The notes under the pieces are model-generated. The model ran no database searches and was not told where the DNA came from. It was given only the letters and a program-made list of their open reading frames with translations. From Clostridiales bacterium (GTDB lineage: Bacteria; Bacillota; Clostridia; Christensenellales; Aristaeellaceae): a DNA stretch of 64,000 bases. This document shows, one piece after another, positions 26,072 to 34,231 of this stretch. Made by a program: the position numbers and the translations under genes. How positions within the stretch are numbered: the stretch's first letter is position 1; each line of letters begins with the position of its first letter. The stretch is from contig SVGY01000001.1 in the NCBI GenBank assembly GCA_015056145.1, positions 310,001-374,000 of the forward strand, given 5' to 3'.

Positions 26072-27745
26072 ATGAGTTATCAATCGTTTGGCTTTTTGTT
26101 TTTCTCAGCCGCAGTGCTCCTGCTTTATTATCTGCTGGGAAAAAAGCTGCAGCGCTGGGTGCTTGCGGTCGCCAATCTGGTTTTCTACACTGTTGCAGGC
26201 CCGCAATATCTGCCCTTTATCCTCGTAACCATGCTGGCGACCTTCTTCACCGGCAAAAAAATGGGCGGCATCTATGAAGCAGCTGAGACACAGCTTGCCG
26301 CCTGTACAACGCCCGCAGAAAAAAAGGCCGTAAAGGCAAATGCAAAAAAGAAAGCGAAAACCGCACTGATCATCGGCATGGCTGTAACCATTGCGTTGCT
26401 TGCTGTTTGCAAATACACCGGCTTTGTTATGCGCAACATAAACCAGATTCTCAAACTTTTCCATGCGCCAAAGCTGCCTGTTTTCAAGCTGATCCTTCCC
26501 CTGGGCATCTCCTTTTATTCTTTCATGGCGCTGAGCTATGTGCTGGATGTATTCTGGAAGAGATATCCTGCCGAAACCAATTTCCTGAACTATGCAGTAT
26601 ATCTTTCCTATTTTCCCCATGTGGTTCAAGGCCCTATCGACCGCTTTAACGAATTCAACGCCCAGATTCAGGACGGTGTCAAGTTTGACAGCAAGAATCT
26701 GGTCTTTGGTTCGGAGCTGCTGCTTTTTGGCCTGTTTAAGAAACTGGTCATCGCCGACCGGCTTGCTCCCTTTGTAACCCATGCCTTCGGTTTCTGGAAG
26801 GAAACCAACGGCGCATTCCTGTTTGTAGCCATGCTGGCCTATTCTGTTCAGATTTACGCTGATTTTTCCGGATGCATCGATATCGTCACCGGTGTTTCCG
26901 AAATGTTCGGCATCAAGCTGCGCAAGAATTTCAACCATCCTTATTTTTCCAAAACCATGGGCGAATTCTGGCGGCGCTGGCATATCTCCTTGCAGGAATG
27001 GTTCAAGGATTATGTGTACTACCCCGTTTCTGCCTCCGGGCTGATGCGCAAAGCCAAAAAGCACTTCAACCAAAAAAACAAGCCCCGTGCAGCGGAGCTA
27101 TTCTCCTCCTGCTTCCCCATCCTTGTGGTGTGGCTGATTACCGGCATTTGGCACGGCGCCTCCTGGAATTACATCATCTGGGGCATCTATCACGCCATCC
27201 TGCTCATTGGCAGCCAGATATTCTCACCCCTGTTCCAGAAGGCAAACCAGCGGCTGAAAATCAATGTTTCTTCTCCCCTGTGGAAATTCTGGCAGATGAC
27301 CCGCACCTTCCTTCTGTGCGGCTTTGGACGGATTTTCTTCCGGGCCAACTCTGTAACAGGCGCTCTGGGCTATTTCGGACAGATGTTCACACAATTTTCA
27401 TTCAAAGCTCTGTTTACGCCTCTGTACAACGGGCTGAAAAATGTATATAGTTATTTTACATCTTCCGGCAGCATAACCAGCTTCTGGCTGAAGCTGCGGC
27501 CGGAGCTCAACAGGGATTTTGGCCTGGGTATCACCCCTGCCAATATCATGATGGCCCTTGTAACCATTCTGATTTTGTGGTGTGTGGATATGCTTCAGGA
27601 AAAGCATTCTCTTCGTGAATCCCTATTAAGAAAGCACATCATCATCCGCTGGACGATCATCTTCGCCGGATTGTTTGCAGTGATCGTCTTCGGCGTTTAC
27701 GGCCCCGGATATAATGCGAAAAGCTTTATATACGAACAATTCTGA
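26072..27745 (+). CDS. MBOAT-family membrane O-acyltransferase (DltB/AlgI/PatA-like)
   Basis: 557 residues, polytopic. MBOAT hallmarks are FKLILPLGISFYSFMALSYV, YFPHVVQGPIDRF, MGEFWRRWHISLQEWFKDYV and GIWHGASWNYIIWG, where His361 is the invariant active-site histidine. Such proteins move acyl groups from an intracellular thioester carrier across the membrane to hydroxyls on teichoic acids, alginate, peptidoglycan or exopolysaccharide. The start at 26072 lies 31 bases after the SGNH gene and the carrier gene follows by 29 bases. The acyl group is not D-alanine by default: the ligase and transporter in this operon differ from dlt. Confidence 0.93.
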   Translation: MSYQSFGFLFFSAAVLLLYYLLGKKLQRWVLAVANLVFYTVAGPQYLPFILVTMLATFFTGKKMGGIYEAAETQLAACTTPAEKKAVKANAKKKAKTALIIGMAVTIALLAVCKYTGFVMRNINQILKLFHAPKLPVFKLILPLGISFYSFMALSYVLDVFWKRYPAETNFLNYAVYLSYFPHVVQGPIDRFNEFNAQIQDGVKFDSKNLVFGSELLLFGLFKKLVIADRLAPFVTHAFGFWKETNGAFLFVAMLAYSVQIYADFSGCIDIVTGVSEMFGIKLRKNFNHPYFSKTMGEFWRRWHISLQEWFKDYVYYPVSASGLMRKAKKHFNQKNKPRAAELFSSCFPILVVWLITGIWHGASWNYIIWGIYHAILLIGSQIFSPLFQKANQRLKINVSSPLWKFWQMTRTFLLCGFGRIFFRANSVTGALGYFGQMFTQFSFKALFTPLYNGLKNVYSYFTSSGSITSFWLKLRPELNRDFGLGITPANIMMALVTILILWCVDMLQEKHSLRESLLRKHIIIRWTIIFAGLFAVIVFGVYGPGYNAKSFIYEQF

Positions 27746-27774
27746 CAAAAAACATTATCAGGAGGTAGCTTATC

Positions 27775-27996
27775 ATGGATCAACTCAAAGAAATGCTTCA
27801 GAACAAATACCCCGCCATCGACTTCGACAGTGAAAAAAAACTCACTTCCTCCGGTATTCTGGATTCCATGGCCGTTGTGAACATCATTGCGGAAATCGAG
27901 AACCTGTTTGATATTTCCGTAACCATGGAATACATCCAGCCCAAGTACTTTGAGTCCGTGGAAACTATGTGGGAGATGGTGGAGGAACTGATGTGA
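27775..27996 (+). CDS. Acyl carrier protein, DltC-like
   Basis: 73 residues. SSGILDSMAVVNII holds the phosphopantetheine attachment serine (Ser31 in LDSM), and the rest is the acidic four-helix carrier fold. Its sequence around the serine is nearer to DltC and other dedicated carriers (GLLDS type) than to fatty-acid ACP (DSLD type). AGGAGG lies nine bases before the ATG. The next gene starts inside its stop codon (GTGA), tying its expression to the transporter. Predicted to carry the acyl group from the AMP ligase to the MBOAT protein. Confidence 0.9.
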   Translation: MDQLKEMLQNKYPAIDFDSEKKLTSSGILDSMAVVNIIAEIENLFDISVTMEYIQPKYFESVETMWEMVEELM

Positions 27997-29432
27997 AAAA
28001 AGATTTTGCTTTGCTGAAAAAACACAAAAGACTGCTTCTGACCCTTGGCGGCCCGGCCCTCTTTGCACTATGCCTGCTTCTGCCGGAAAGCGTCTTCCCG
28101 GCGCTTAAGGCCCGCTATGCCATTGGCACGGTAGCGTGGATGGCCTTCTGGTGGATTACCGGCCCTGTGGATTTTGCGGTAACGGCGTTCCTTCCCATCG
28201 CCCTCAATGCCCTGCTCCAGATTGCAGATATGTCTGCGGTGATCGCCAATTACGCATCGGAGACCATTCTGCTGCTCCTGGGTGCATCCATCCTGACGGT
28301 TTCCTGGGAGGAAACGGGGCTTGACCGCCGCATGGCAGCCAAGTTTCTTTCCCTTGTGGGCAGCAATCTGCGCTCCCAGGTCATCTTCTGGTTCCTCCTG
28401 TGCGCATTTCTTTCCTCCATCCTGCCCAACGCCGTAGTTTGTGCCGCCGTCACCCCCATTGCGGTATCCATGCTGCGCTATGTAGGTCAGGCCGACATTG
28501 CCAAGAGCAAGTCGGGTTCGCTGCTGCTGTTGACCATCGCCTACGCCACCGGTGTAGGTGGCCTGGCCTCCCCCCTTGGCGGCGCAATGAACCTTGTTAC
28601 CGTTGACTATCTGGAACAGGTGACCGGCCAGGAATTCATGTATATTTCCTGGGTGGTTCGCTTCCTGCCCATTATGGCCATCCTGATTGTGAGCAATATC
28701 CTGATCCTGCTCATCGGCTGCAAAAAATCCGATCAGCTGGGCGGCTCCCGGGAGTACTTCATCAACCAGTACAAAGCCATGCCCAAAATCTCTTCTGAGG
28801 AACTTATTTCCCTGTGCCTGTTCCTGCTGGCAACTCTGCTTGCCTTCACCCGCCAGCTGTACCAGAACCTGCTGCCCGGTCTGAAACCGGCCTATGTTTT
28901 CATCATCTGTGCAATCCTGTCCTTCCTGATCACCCGCAAGGACGGCAGCCGCCTGATGACCTGGAAAAAGGCACAGACCAAAATCGGCTGGGAGCTGATA
29001 TACGTCTTTGCAGGCGGCCTGGCTGCAGGCACCCTGATCAGCAAGAGCGGTGCAGCAGATGCCATCGGCGATTTTATCGCCAGCACCAACATGAACGGCG
29101 GCTTTATGACCGTGTTTGCTATCGTCGCCTTCACCGTTATTCTGTCCGATGTTACCAGCAACACGGCCACGGCAGCAGTAGCCATCCCCATTGTAATCAG
29201 CGTGGTGCAGGGCCTTGGGCTCAACCCCATCCCCTATATCTACATCGCCTCCATCGGCGTCAACCTTTCCTACATGCTGCCCACCTCCATCCGGGCCATT
29301 CCCGTGGGCTATGGGCTTGAACCACGGTATATGCTCAAAAAGGGTGTGCCCATTACCATTGTGGTCATCCTGCTGATGAGCGTTGCAGGATATCTGCTGA
29401 TGAAGTTCTGGCCTGCCTTCAGTACCATCTAA
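27993..29432 (+). CDS. DASS/SLC13-family carboxylate transporter
   Basis: 479 residues and about eleven membrane segments. The GTG start at 27993 overlaps the carrier-protein stop; GGAGG lies seven bases before it. The DASS family takes up di- and tricarboxylates, sulfate or related anions, usually with sodium. The second sodium/substrate motif SNT is intact in SDVTSNTATAAVAIP, while the first appears as LPNA (SSILPNAVVCAAVTP), so coupling or substrate may differ from succinate carriers such as VcINDY. Lying between the carrier protein and the ligase, it probably delivers the acid to be activated. That is the unusual component relative to dlt operons. Confidence 0.88.
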   Translation: MKKDFALLKKHKRLLLTLGGPALFALCLLLPESVFPALKARYAIGTVAWMAFWWITGPVDFAVTAFLPIALNALLQIADMSAVIANYASETILLLLGASILTVSWEETGLDRRMAAKFLSLVGSNLRSQVIFWFLLCAFLSSILPNAVVCAAVTPIAVSMLRYVGQADIAKSKSGSLLLLTIAYATGVGGLASPLGGAMNLVTVDYLEQVTGQEFMYISWVVRFLPIMAILIVSNILILLIGCKKSDQLGGSREYFINQYKAMPKISSEELISLCLFLLATLLAFTRQLYQNLLPGLKPAYVFIICAILSFLITRKDGSRLMTWKKAQTKIGWELIYVFAGGLAAGTLISKSGAADAIGDFIASTNMNGGFMTVFAIVAFTVILSDVTSNTATAAVAIPIVISVVQGLGLNPIPYIYIASIGVNLSYMLPTSIRAIPVGYGLEPRYMLKKGVPITIVVILLMSVAGYLLMKFWPAFSTI

Positions 29433-29445
29433 GGAGATTTGATCC

Positions 29446-30906
29446 ATGTTTGACTCAATCGTACAAGCGGTATTCCATTATGCGGATGTGCAGCCCAACA
29501 AGCTCTGCCTGGCTGATGACCAGAGCGAGGTCACCTATAGCCAGTACCGCCAGCTGATCCAACGCTATGCCGCCGTGTTCCACTCTGCCGGAGTCAGGGC
29601 TGGGGATACTGTATTGGTGGAAGCCTGCCAGACCGTGGAATACCTTGCCATGGAGCTGGCCATTCAGCTGCTGGGAGCCATTTTTGTTCCCGTGGAGCAC
29701 AATTGCGCCAGGGACAAAATTGCATCCTTTGCCAAACGTGCAGAGGCCCGGTGCGTAATCGCCTGCAGCGAAGCCGAATACGGCGTGGAGCATTTCACCT
29801 TCGATCAGCTGCGCACCCAGCAAGTGGAAGCAGCCTGCTATGAACCTGCAGGTTTTCCGGAGGCAGATTCCATTTCGGAAATCCTTTTCAGTACCGGCAC
29901 CACCGGCAAAGAAAAGGGCATCGTCATTACCCACAAAAACAACATTGCCCTTGCGGAAAACGTCATCTACGGTGTGGAAATGGAAAAGGACAACGTGGAG
30001 CTGATCCCCTCCCCCATGAACCATTCCCACGGCCTGCGCCGTTACTACGCCAATATGTACAACGGCTGCACTGTAATCCTGCTGGGCAGTGTGATGAACA
30101 TCCTCCGCTTTTTCCAGGCCCTGGACAAATACGGTGTCAATTCCATCGACCTTGTTCCCACGGCCCTGTCCGTCGTGCTGAAGCTTTCCAAAACCAAGCT
30201 GAGCGAGTATAAAGACCGGCTGCGCTACATCCAGTTTGGCGCAGCCCCCATGATGGAGGCGGATCAGCAGAAAATCTGCCAGCTGCTGCCCCAAACCCGC
30301 CTGTACAACTTCTACGGCAGTACCGAAAGCGGCTGCATCTGCATCTACAATTTCAACCGCCCGGACGATAAGAAGCACTGCATCGGCAAACCGGCTCACA
30401 ATGCGGAAATCATCATCGTGGATGACGAGCATCGCCCCATCAGCTCATCTGCCGAAAATACCGGTCTGCTTGCCAGCATTGGCAAAATGAATATGCCTGG
30501 CTACTGGAAGGACGAAGAAGAGACCAGCCGTGTGCTGATCGACGGCGTGGTATACACCAACGACGTGGCGTACTACGACCAGGACGGCGACATCATCCTG
30601 CTTGGCCGCAAAGGCGATGTGATCAACGTTGGTGGCAACAAAGTATCCCCCGAGGAAATCGAGAATGCAGCCAAGTCCATCCCTGAAGTTGCGGACTGCG
30701 GCGTGATTCCTGTGCCGGACAGCATGAAGGGCAGCGTACCCAAGCTGTTTGTGCAGCTTCAGCCCGGCGCAGCCTTCGATCCCATCGCCATCCGCTCCTT
30801 CCTGGCAGGGAAGCTGGAACCCTACAAGGTGCCGGAGTATATTGAACAAATCCAGCGGATTCCCAGAAGTTACAACGGAAAACTGCTGCGGAAGGAACTG
30901 AAATAA
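29446..30906 (+). CDS. AMP-forming carboxylate ligase loading the operon's carrier protein
   Basis: 486 residues of the ANL superfamily. Motifs are the P-loop LFSTGTTGKEKGIVITH, YGSTESG, the hinge-side LGRKGDVINVGGNKVSPEEI and the C-terminal catalytic lysine in NGKLLRKELK. The overall pattern is nearer to acyl-CoA/OSB-type ligases than to DltA, which points to an acid without an amino group. It should adenylate the acid and transfer it to the carrier encoded at 27775. It is the last gene of the operon, 13 bases after the transporter, and is followed by a strong terminator. Substrate is not predictable by eye. Confidence 0.88.
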   Translation: MFDSIVQAVFHYADVQPNKLCLADDQSEVTYSQYRQLIQRYAAVFHSAGVRAGDTVLVEACQTVEYLAMELAIQLLGAIFVPVEHNCARDKIASFAKRAEARCVIACSEAEYGVEHFTFDQLRTQQVEAACYEPAGFPEADSISEILFSTGTTGKEKGIVITHKNNIALAENVIYGVEMEKDNVELIPSPMNHSHGLRRYYANMYNGCTVILLGSVMNILRFFQALDKYGVNSIDLVPTALSVVLKLSKTKLSEYKDRLRYIQFGAAPMMEADQQKICQLLPQTRLYNFYGSTESGCICIYNFNRPDDKKHCIGKPAHNAEIIIVDDEHRPISSSAENTGLLASIGKMNMPGYWKDEEETSRVLIDGVVYTNDVAYYDQDGDIILLGRKGDVINVGGNKVSPEEIENAAKSIPEVADCGVIPVPDSMKGSVPKLFVQLQPGAAFDPIAIRSFLAGKLEPYKVPEYIEQIQRIPRSYNGKLLRKELK

Positions 30907-30923
30907 TCCCCGGTAAATATGCA

Positions 30924-30970
30924 AAAAAATCTCTGGCCGGAGTTCGTTTCTCCGGTCAGAGATTCCTTTC
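30924..30970. terminator. Bidirectional terminator between the acylation operon and the DUF4097 gene
   Basis: AATCTCTGGCCGGAG (30928-30942) pairs with CTCCGGTCAGAGATT (30950-30964), one G-T pair, flanked by an A run on the left and T-rich bases on the right. Confidence 0.85.
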
Positions 30971-30993
30971 CGTTGGTCCATTTTCAAAAGAAC

Positions 30994-31821
30994 TCAGTTG
31001 TTGCCCTGCAGGATCAGATTACCGCTGACGCTGTCGGCCTTGATGATGCATTCTCCATTGCCGCCAACATAGGCCCTGCCGTCCATGGCAGCAGGCAGAC
31101 TGCAGTTCACATCGCCGCTGACGCTGTCCAGTTCCGCCCGGAAACCCGCATCTCCGGGCAGGGAGATCGTCACATTGCCGCTGACGGCGTTTGTTGTAAC
31201 GCTGTCGGGATTGCGGTCAAAGGCGAAGTACATATCGCCGCTGGTGGAATCTGCCGTTAGTTTCTCCACCCGGGCCTGTTCCATCCTGATGCTTCCGGAA
31301 ACCGTGTCGATCTCCAAATTGTCCGCATCCAGTTTGTTCAGGATGATATTGCCGGATACGGTCTCAAAGGTCATGTTCTCCCCTTCCAGGCCCTGCACAT
31401 CAACATCTGCGGAAACGGTAGAGATCTTCACTTCGTCCATTTCCATGTTTTCCGGCAAAAGCACCGTCAACTTTTTGTTCAGGTTCTTGAAGCTTCTGGA
31501 ACCGGAAGCGGCATACTTCACATACAGCTTGTGTCCATCCTTGTACCAGTGGAGCTCTGTCTTACGGCTAAGCTTACCGGATGCTTCTTCTTCAAGGATG
31601 ATCTCGTCGCCATCGTGATAGCGCACTTCCACTCCGCCCTCAATCCAGCTGATATCCATTTCGTTCACCCTGCCGGAAATGCTGGCTCCGCCTGCGGTAT
31701 AGCGTTTGGAGTTCTCGTAGGTATATCCTCCGAACAGGCTGCTGCCTCCGCCGATGCTGCTCAGGCAAATCAGCAGGCACAGGGCTACCACCAGCAACAG
31801 AATATACGTTTTCTTCTTCAT
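30994..31821 (-). CDS. DUF4097 family membrane-anchored protein
   Basis: 275 residues. A single N-terminal membrane segment (KKKTYILLLVVALCLLICL) is followed by a right-handed beta-helix-like repeat region typical of DUF4097: STVSADVDV, ETVSGNIIL, DTVSGSIRM, DSTSGDMYF, NAVSGNVTI, DSVSGDVNC and DSVSGNLIL, spaced 18-22 residues. The ATG at 31821 has a purine-rich AGAAGAGAAG site; the upstream in-frame sequence is outside the membrane segment and unlikely. Such proteins are often associated with envelope-stress regulators in Firmicutes, but no PspC or anti-sigma gene is adjacent here. Confidence 0.85.
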   Translation of the reverse strand: MKKKTYILLLVVALCLLICLSSIGGGSSLFGGYTYENSKRYTAGGASISGRVNEMDISWIEGGVEVRYHDGDEIILEEEASGKLSRKTELHWYKDGHKLYVKYAASGSRSFKNLNKKLTVLLPENMEMDEVKISTVSADVDVQGLEGENMTFETVSGNIILNKLDADNLEIDTVSGSIRMEQARVEKLTADSTSGDMYFAFDRNPDSVTTNAVSGNVTISLPGDAGFRAELDSVSGDVNCSLPAAMDGRAYVGGNGECIIKADSVSGNLILQGNN

Positions 31822-31898
31822 GGTTACTTCTCTTCTTTCTTTGGGCTCCGGCAATAACGGAGGCTTGTGATAGTGGCGTGGCGTTTTTCCACGATGAC

Positions 31899-31927
31899 AG
31901 AATATCACTTTTTCAGAAAAGTTACAA
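31899..31927 (-). promoter_or_regulatory. Predicted promoter of the DUF4097 gene
   Basis: Minus strand TTGTAA (31922-31927), 17-base spacer, TATTCT (31899-31904), leaving a leader of about 70 bases. Confidence 0.5.
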
Positions 31928-32035
31928 AAAGAACAGAATTACAAAAAAATGAAAACTTGATGAGATGCATCTATTCCAACCAGATCCATCCAGCTGACCA
32001 TTTTTAGGCAAATAAAGACGATCGGAGGCAAAATC

Positions 32036-32434
32036 ATGGGACAGTTTCAATCCATTGAGGAAGCCAGAAATTTTTTCAAGGATGACCTTTTCGCTACAAA
32101 CGCCGGCGTTACCATTGATGAACTGGGCGATGATTGCTGCGTATGCAGCATGCCCATAACCGCAAACCACAAAAATGCCGCAGGCGGAGTCATGGGAGGG
32201 GCCATCTTCACCCTTGGAGATCTGGCCTTTGCTGTAGCGGCAAACAACATGCACCGCATCACCGTGGCCCAGCAGGTGAGCATCAATTTTCTCAGCGGAA
32301 GCAAAGGCAGCAGGCTTGTCGCCCGGGCACAGTGCAAGAAAGACGGCAGAACCACCTGCGTTTTCAACATCGATATCACCGACGATCTTGGCCGGGATAT
32401 TGCCCAGTTTGTGGGCACCGGCTACAAGCTATAA
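32036..32434 (+). CDS. Hotdog-fold thioesterase (PaaI type)
   Basis: 132 residues. The PaaI-like hotdog pattern is clear in NHKNAAGGVMGGAIFTLGDLAFAVAAN, where an acidic residue on the central helix normally activates water, and in VSINFLSGSKGSRLVARAQ. These enzymes hydrolyse acyl- or aryl-CoA thioesters. CGGAGG lies about eight bases before the ATG. It forms a short operon with the HD-domain gene 18 bases downstream. Its substrate is not known. Confidence 0.85.
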   Translation: MGQFQSIEEARNFFKDDLFATNAGVTIDELGDDCCVCSMPITANHKNAAGGVMGGAIFTLGDLAFAVAANNMHRITVAQQVSINFLSGSKGSRLVARAQCKKDGRTTCVFNIDITDDLGRDIAQFVGTGYKL

Positions 32435-32452
32435 TCACAAGGAGGAACCGTT

Positions 32453-33016
32453 ATGAACGCCACATTTACCCGCAGCGAAGCCCTGGAATTGCTGAAAAAG
32501 TACAACAAGGAACCCTTCCACATCCAGCACGCCCTGACCGTTGAAGGCGTGATGCGCTACTTTGCCGAAACCCTTGGCTACGAAAACGAAGCCGATGACT
32601 GGGCGCTGGTAGGCCTGCTTCACGATGTGGACTTTGAGCTCTACCCCGAAGAGCACTGCCTCAAAGCACCGGAAATGCTGAAAGAGATCGGCGCAAACGA
32701 TGACTTCATCCATGCGGTATGCTCCCATGCCTATGGTCTGTGCTGCGATGTAAAACCCGAGTTGGAAATGGAAAAAGTCCTTTTTGCAGCCGACGAACTG
32801 ACCGGCCTCATCGGTGCCGCCGCCTTGATGCGGCCCTCCAAGAGCGTGGATGATATGGAAGTAAGCAGCATCAAGAAAAAATTCAAGGACAAGAAATTCG
32901 CCGCCGGTTGCTCCCGTGACGTGATCCGTCAGGGTGCGGAAAACCTTGGATGGGATCTGGAGAAGCTTTTCCAGGAAACGCTGGAAGGCATGAAAAAATA
33001 CAAGCCTGCGGAGTAA
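32453..33016 (+). CDS. HD-domain phosphohydrolase-like protein
   Basis: 187 residues. FHIQHALTVEGVMRYFAE, LLHDVDFELYPEEHC and CSHAYG present the histidines and the HD pair expected for a metal-binding HD domain; the family is annotated as HDIG-like hydrolase and often acts on nucleotides. The C-terminal third (SKSVDDMEVSSIKKKFKDKKFAAG) is characteristic of a Clostridia subfamily of about this length. AAGGAGG precedes the ATG. It is followed by a strong terminator. No specific reaction is assigned. Confidence 0.85.
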   Translation: MNATFTRSEALELLKKYNKEPFHIQHALTVEGVMRYFAETLGYENEADDWALVGLLHDVDFELYPEEHCLKAPEMLKEIGANDDFIHAVCSHAYGLCCDVKPELEMEKVLFAADELTGLIGAAALMRPSKSVDDMEVSSIKKKFKDKKFAAGCSRDVIRQGAENLGWDLEKLFQETLEGMKKYKPAE

Positions 33017-33032
33017 TTCCCCCGCAAGATGA

Positions 33033-33070
33033 AAAAGCCCGGAATGAAGCATCATTCCGGGTGATTTTTT
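33033..33070 (+). terminator. Terminator after the HD-domain gene
   Basis: CCCGGAATGA (33038-33047) pairs with TCATTCCGGG (33052-33061) and is followed by TGATTTTTT; A's on the left allow some function for the convergent gene. Confidence 0.85.
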
Positions 33071-33731
33071 ATACTTTCAGTGTTGCAAGATATTCCTTTT
33101 TCTCCGCTGAGAGCAGACGACTCTCCCTGGCTTTTTGAATTGCTTTGTTATGGATCCATTTGCTGAGCTGTCCATTTCTGAATATTTCCAGCGTCTCCTC
33201 CCACCTATGGCACAGCGCCGTGGCCAGATACCATGCAATAGCCATATTGACATAGTAATCTTCCGAGCGAACACCGCATACCCAGTGCAGGTGCTCCTGC
33301 CGGAACTCTGCCCCGAGAAAATGCTGCATCAGCATAACGATGGCAAATCGCTGCGTGTAGGTTTTTCCCGAATCCAGCCAACGGCGGATGTATGGCAGCA
33401 GTCTCTTCTCATGCCGGAAAACACCCGGTCTCAGCTGATCACAAACCGCCCAGTTGTCAACATAGGGCAGAAATGCATCCACCTTTTTCACACAGCGGAT
33501 AAAATCGCCTTCTCGGGCAATGCAATACGCATGAAGAAGGTTTTGCTCATAATATTGATGCGGAAGCGGGCCCAGCTGCTCTTCATCCAGCTTTGCAGCC
33601 ATTCGGCGCAGTAGCGGCGCACGCACGCCGATGATGCTTTCCGGCGGCAACGTGGGCAGCAGTTTTCGCTGAAAAGCAGCGTACCGTTCGTCCCCTTCCC
33701 CCTGCAGGCTTCTGATAATACTTGCTTCCAT
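33069..33731 (-). CDS. DNA alkylation repair protein, AlkD-like HEAT-repeat protein
   Basis: 220 residues, entirely helical. The AlkD/AlkC-like pattern is visible in GVRAPLLRRMAAKL, KVDAFLPYVDNWAVCDQL (the Trp-Asp region that contacts the lesion in AlkD), RFAIVMLMQHFL and AIAWYLATALCHRWEE. AlkD-type glycosylases remove N3- and N7-alkyl purines. The conserved VDNW motif suggests an active member, though some homologues lack activity. It is followed by a small membrane-protein gene upstream on the same strand. Confidence 0.85.
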   Translation of the reverse strand: MEASIIRSLQGEGDERYAAFQRKLLPTLPPESIIGVRAPLLRRMAAKLDEEQLGPLPHQYYEQNLLHAYCIAREGDFIRCVKKVDAFLPYVDNWAVCDQLRPGVFRHEKRLLPYIRRWLDSGKTYTQRFAIVMLMQHFLGAEFRQEHLHWVCGVRSEDYYVNMAIAWYLATALCHRWEETLEIFRNGQLSKWIHNKAIQKARESRLLSAEKKEYLATLKV

Positions 33732-33752
33732 ATACGTCCTTTCCCTTGCAGG

Positions 33753-34157
33753 TCACAGCTTGATGGGAATGGTGCAGACGGCGGTCACAATCAGCCCTAT
33801 GGCCCACAATGCAACATCGTATCCCATACCGATACCTGTCAGCTGTGCGCCCACAGAAAACAAAAGATACAGCAGCGCAAACCAACCAAACCGTTCCAGA
33901 TGCCGCAGAGCGAAGCGTTTCCGACGTTCGGAGCCCGCTTCCTTCGCTTCTTCAAAGGTTACGCCGTTAATCCAGTAGACGGCCTCTGCTTTGTAGATGA
34001 TAAACATCAGCGCCACAAGAAGAAATCCCATCACATTCAGAAAAATGCGGGTCATCAGATCTCCGTCCCGGATGGGCAAAAAAGCGGCGGCTACTGTCAG
34101 TGCAAACATCAGAACCAACCACCAGACCAAGCCTTTATAGCTTTTTTTGTATTCCAC
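33753..34157 (-). CDS. Four-helix membrane protein of unknown function
   Basis: About 134 residues with two hydrophobic hairpins (WWLVLMFALTVAAAFL; IFLNVMGFLLVALMFIIY; FGWFALLYLLFSVGAQL; VALWAIGLIVTAVCTIP) and a charged central loop EEAKEAGSERRKRFALRHLE. I do not recognise the family. The GTG at 34157 is preferred since GGGAGG lies eight bases upstream; the frame's GTG at 34166 overlaps that site. It is transcribed with the AlkD-like gene 21 bases downstream. No function is proposed. Confidence 0.7.
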   Translation of the reverse strand: MEYKKSYKGLVWWLVLMFALTVAAAFLPIRDGDLMTRIFLNVMGFLLVALMFIIYKAEAVYWINGVTFEEAKEAGSERRKRFALRHLERFGWFALLYLLFSVGAQLTGIGMGYDVALWAIGLIVTAVCTIPIKL

Positions 34158-34187
34158 ACATTGCACCTCCCGTCCTTTTTACCAGAT

Positions 34188-34225
34188 GAAAAAACGGAGG
34201 AAACCCAAGGCTTCCTCCGTTCAAA
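34188..34225 (-). terminator. recA terminator
   Basis: Minus strand: AACGGAGGAA pairs with TTCCTCCGTT (34193-34202 and 34212-34221) with a short loop, followed by T's. Confidence 0.85.
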
Positions 34226-34231
34226 GTCACA

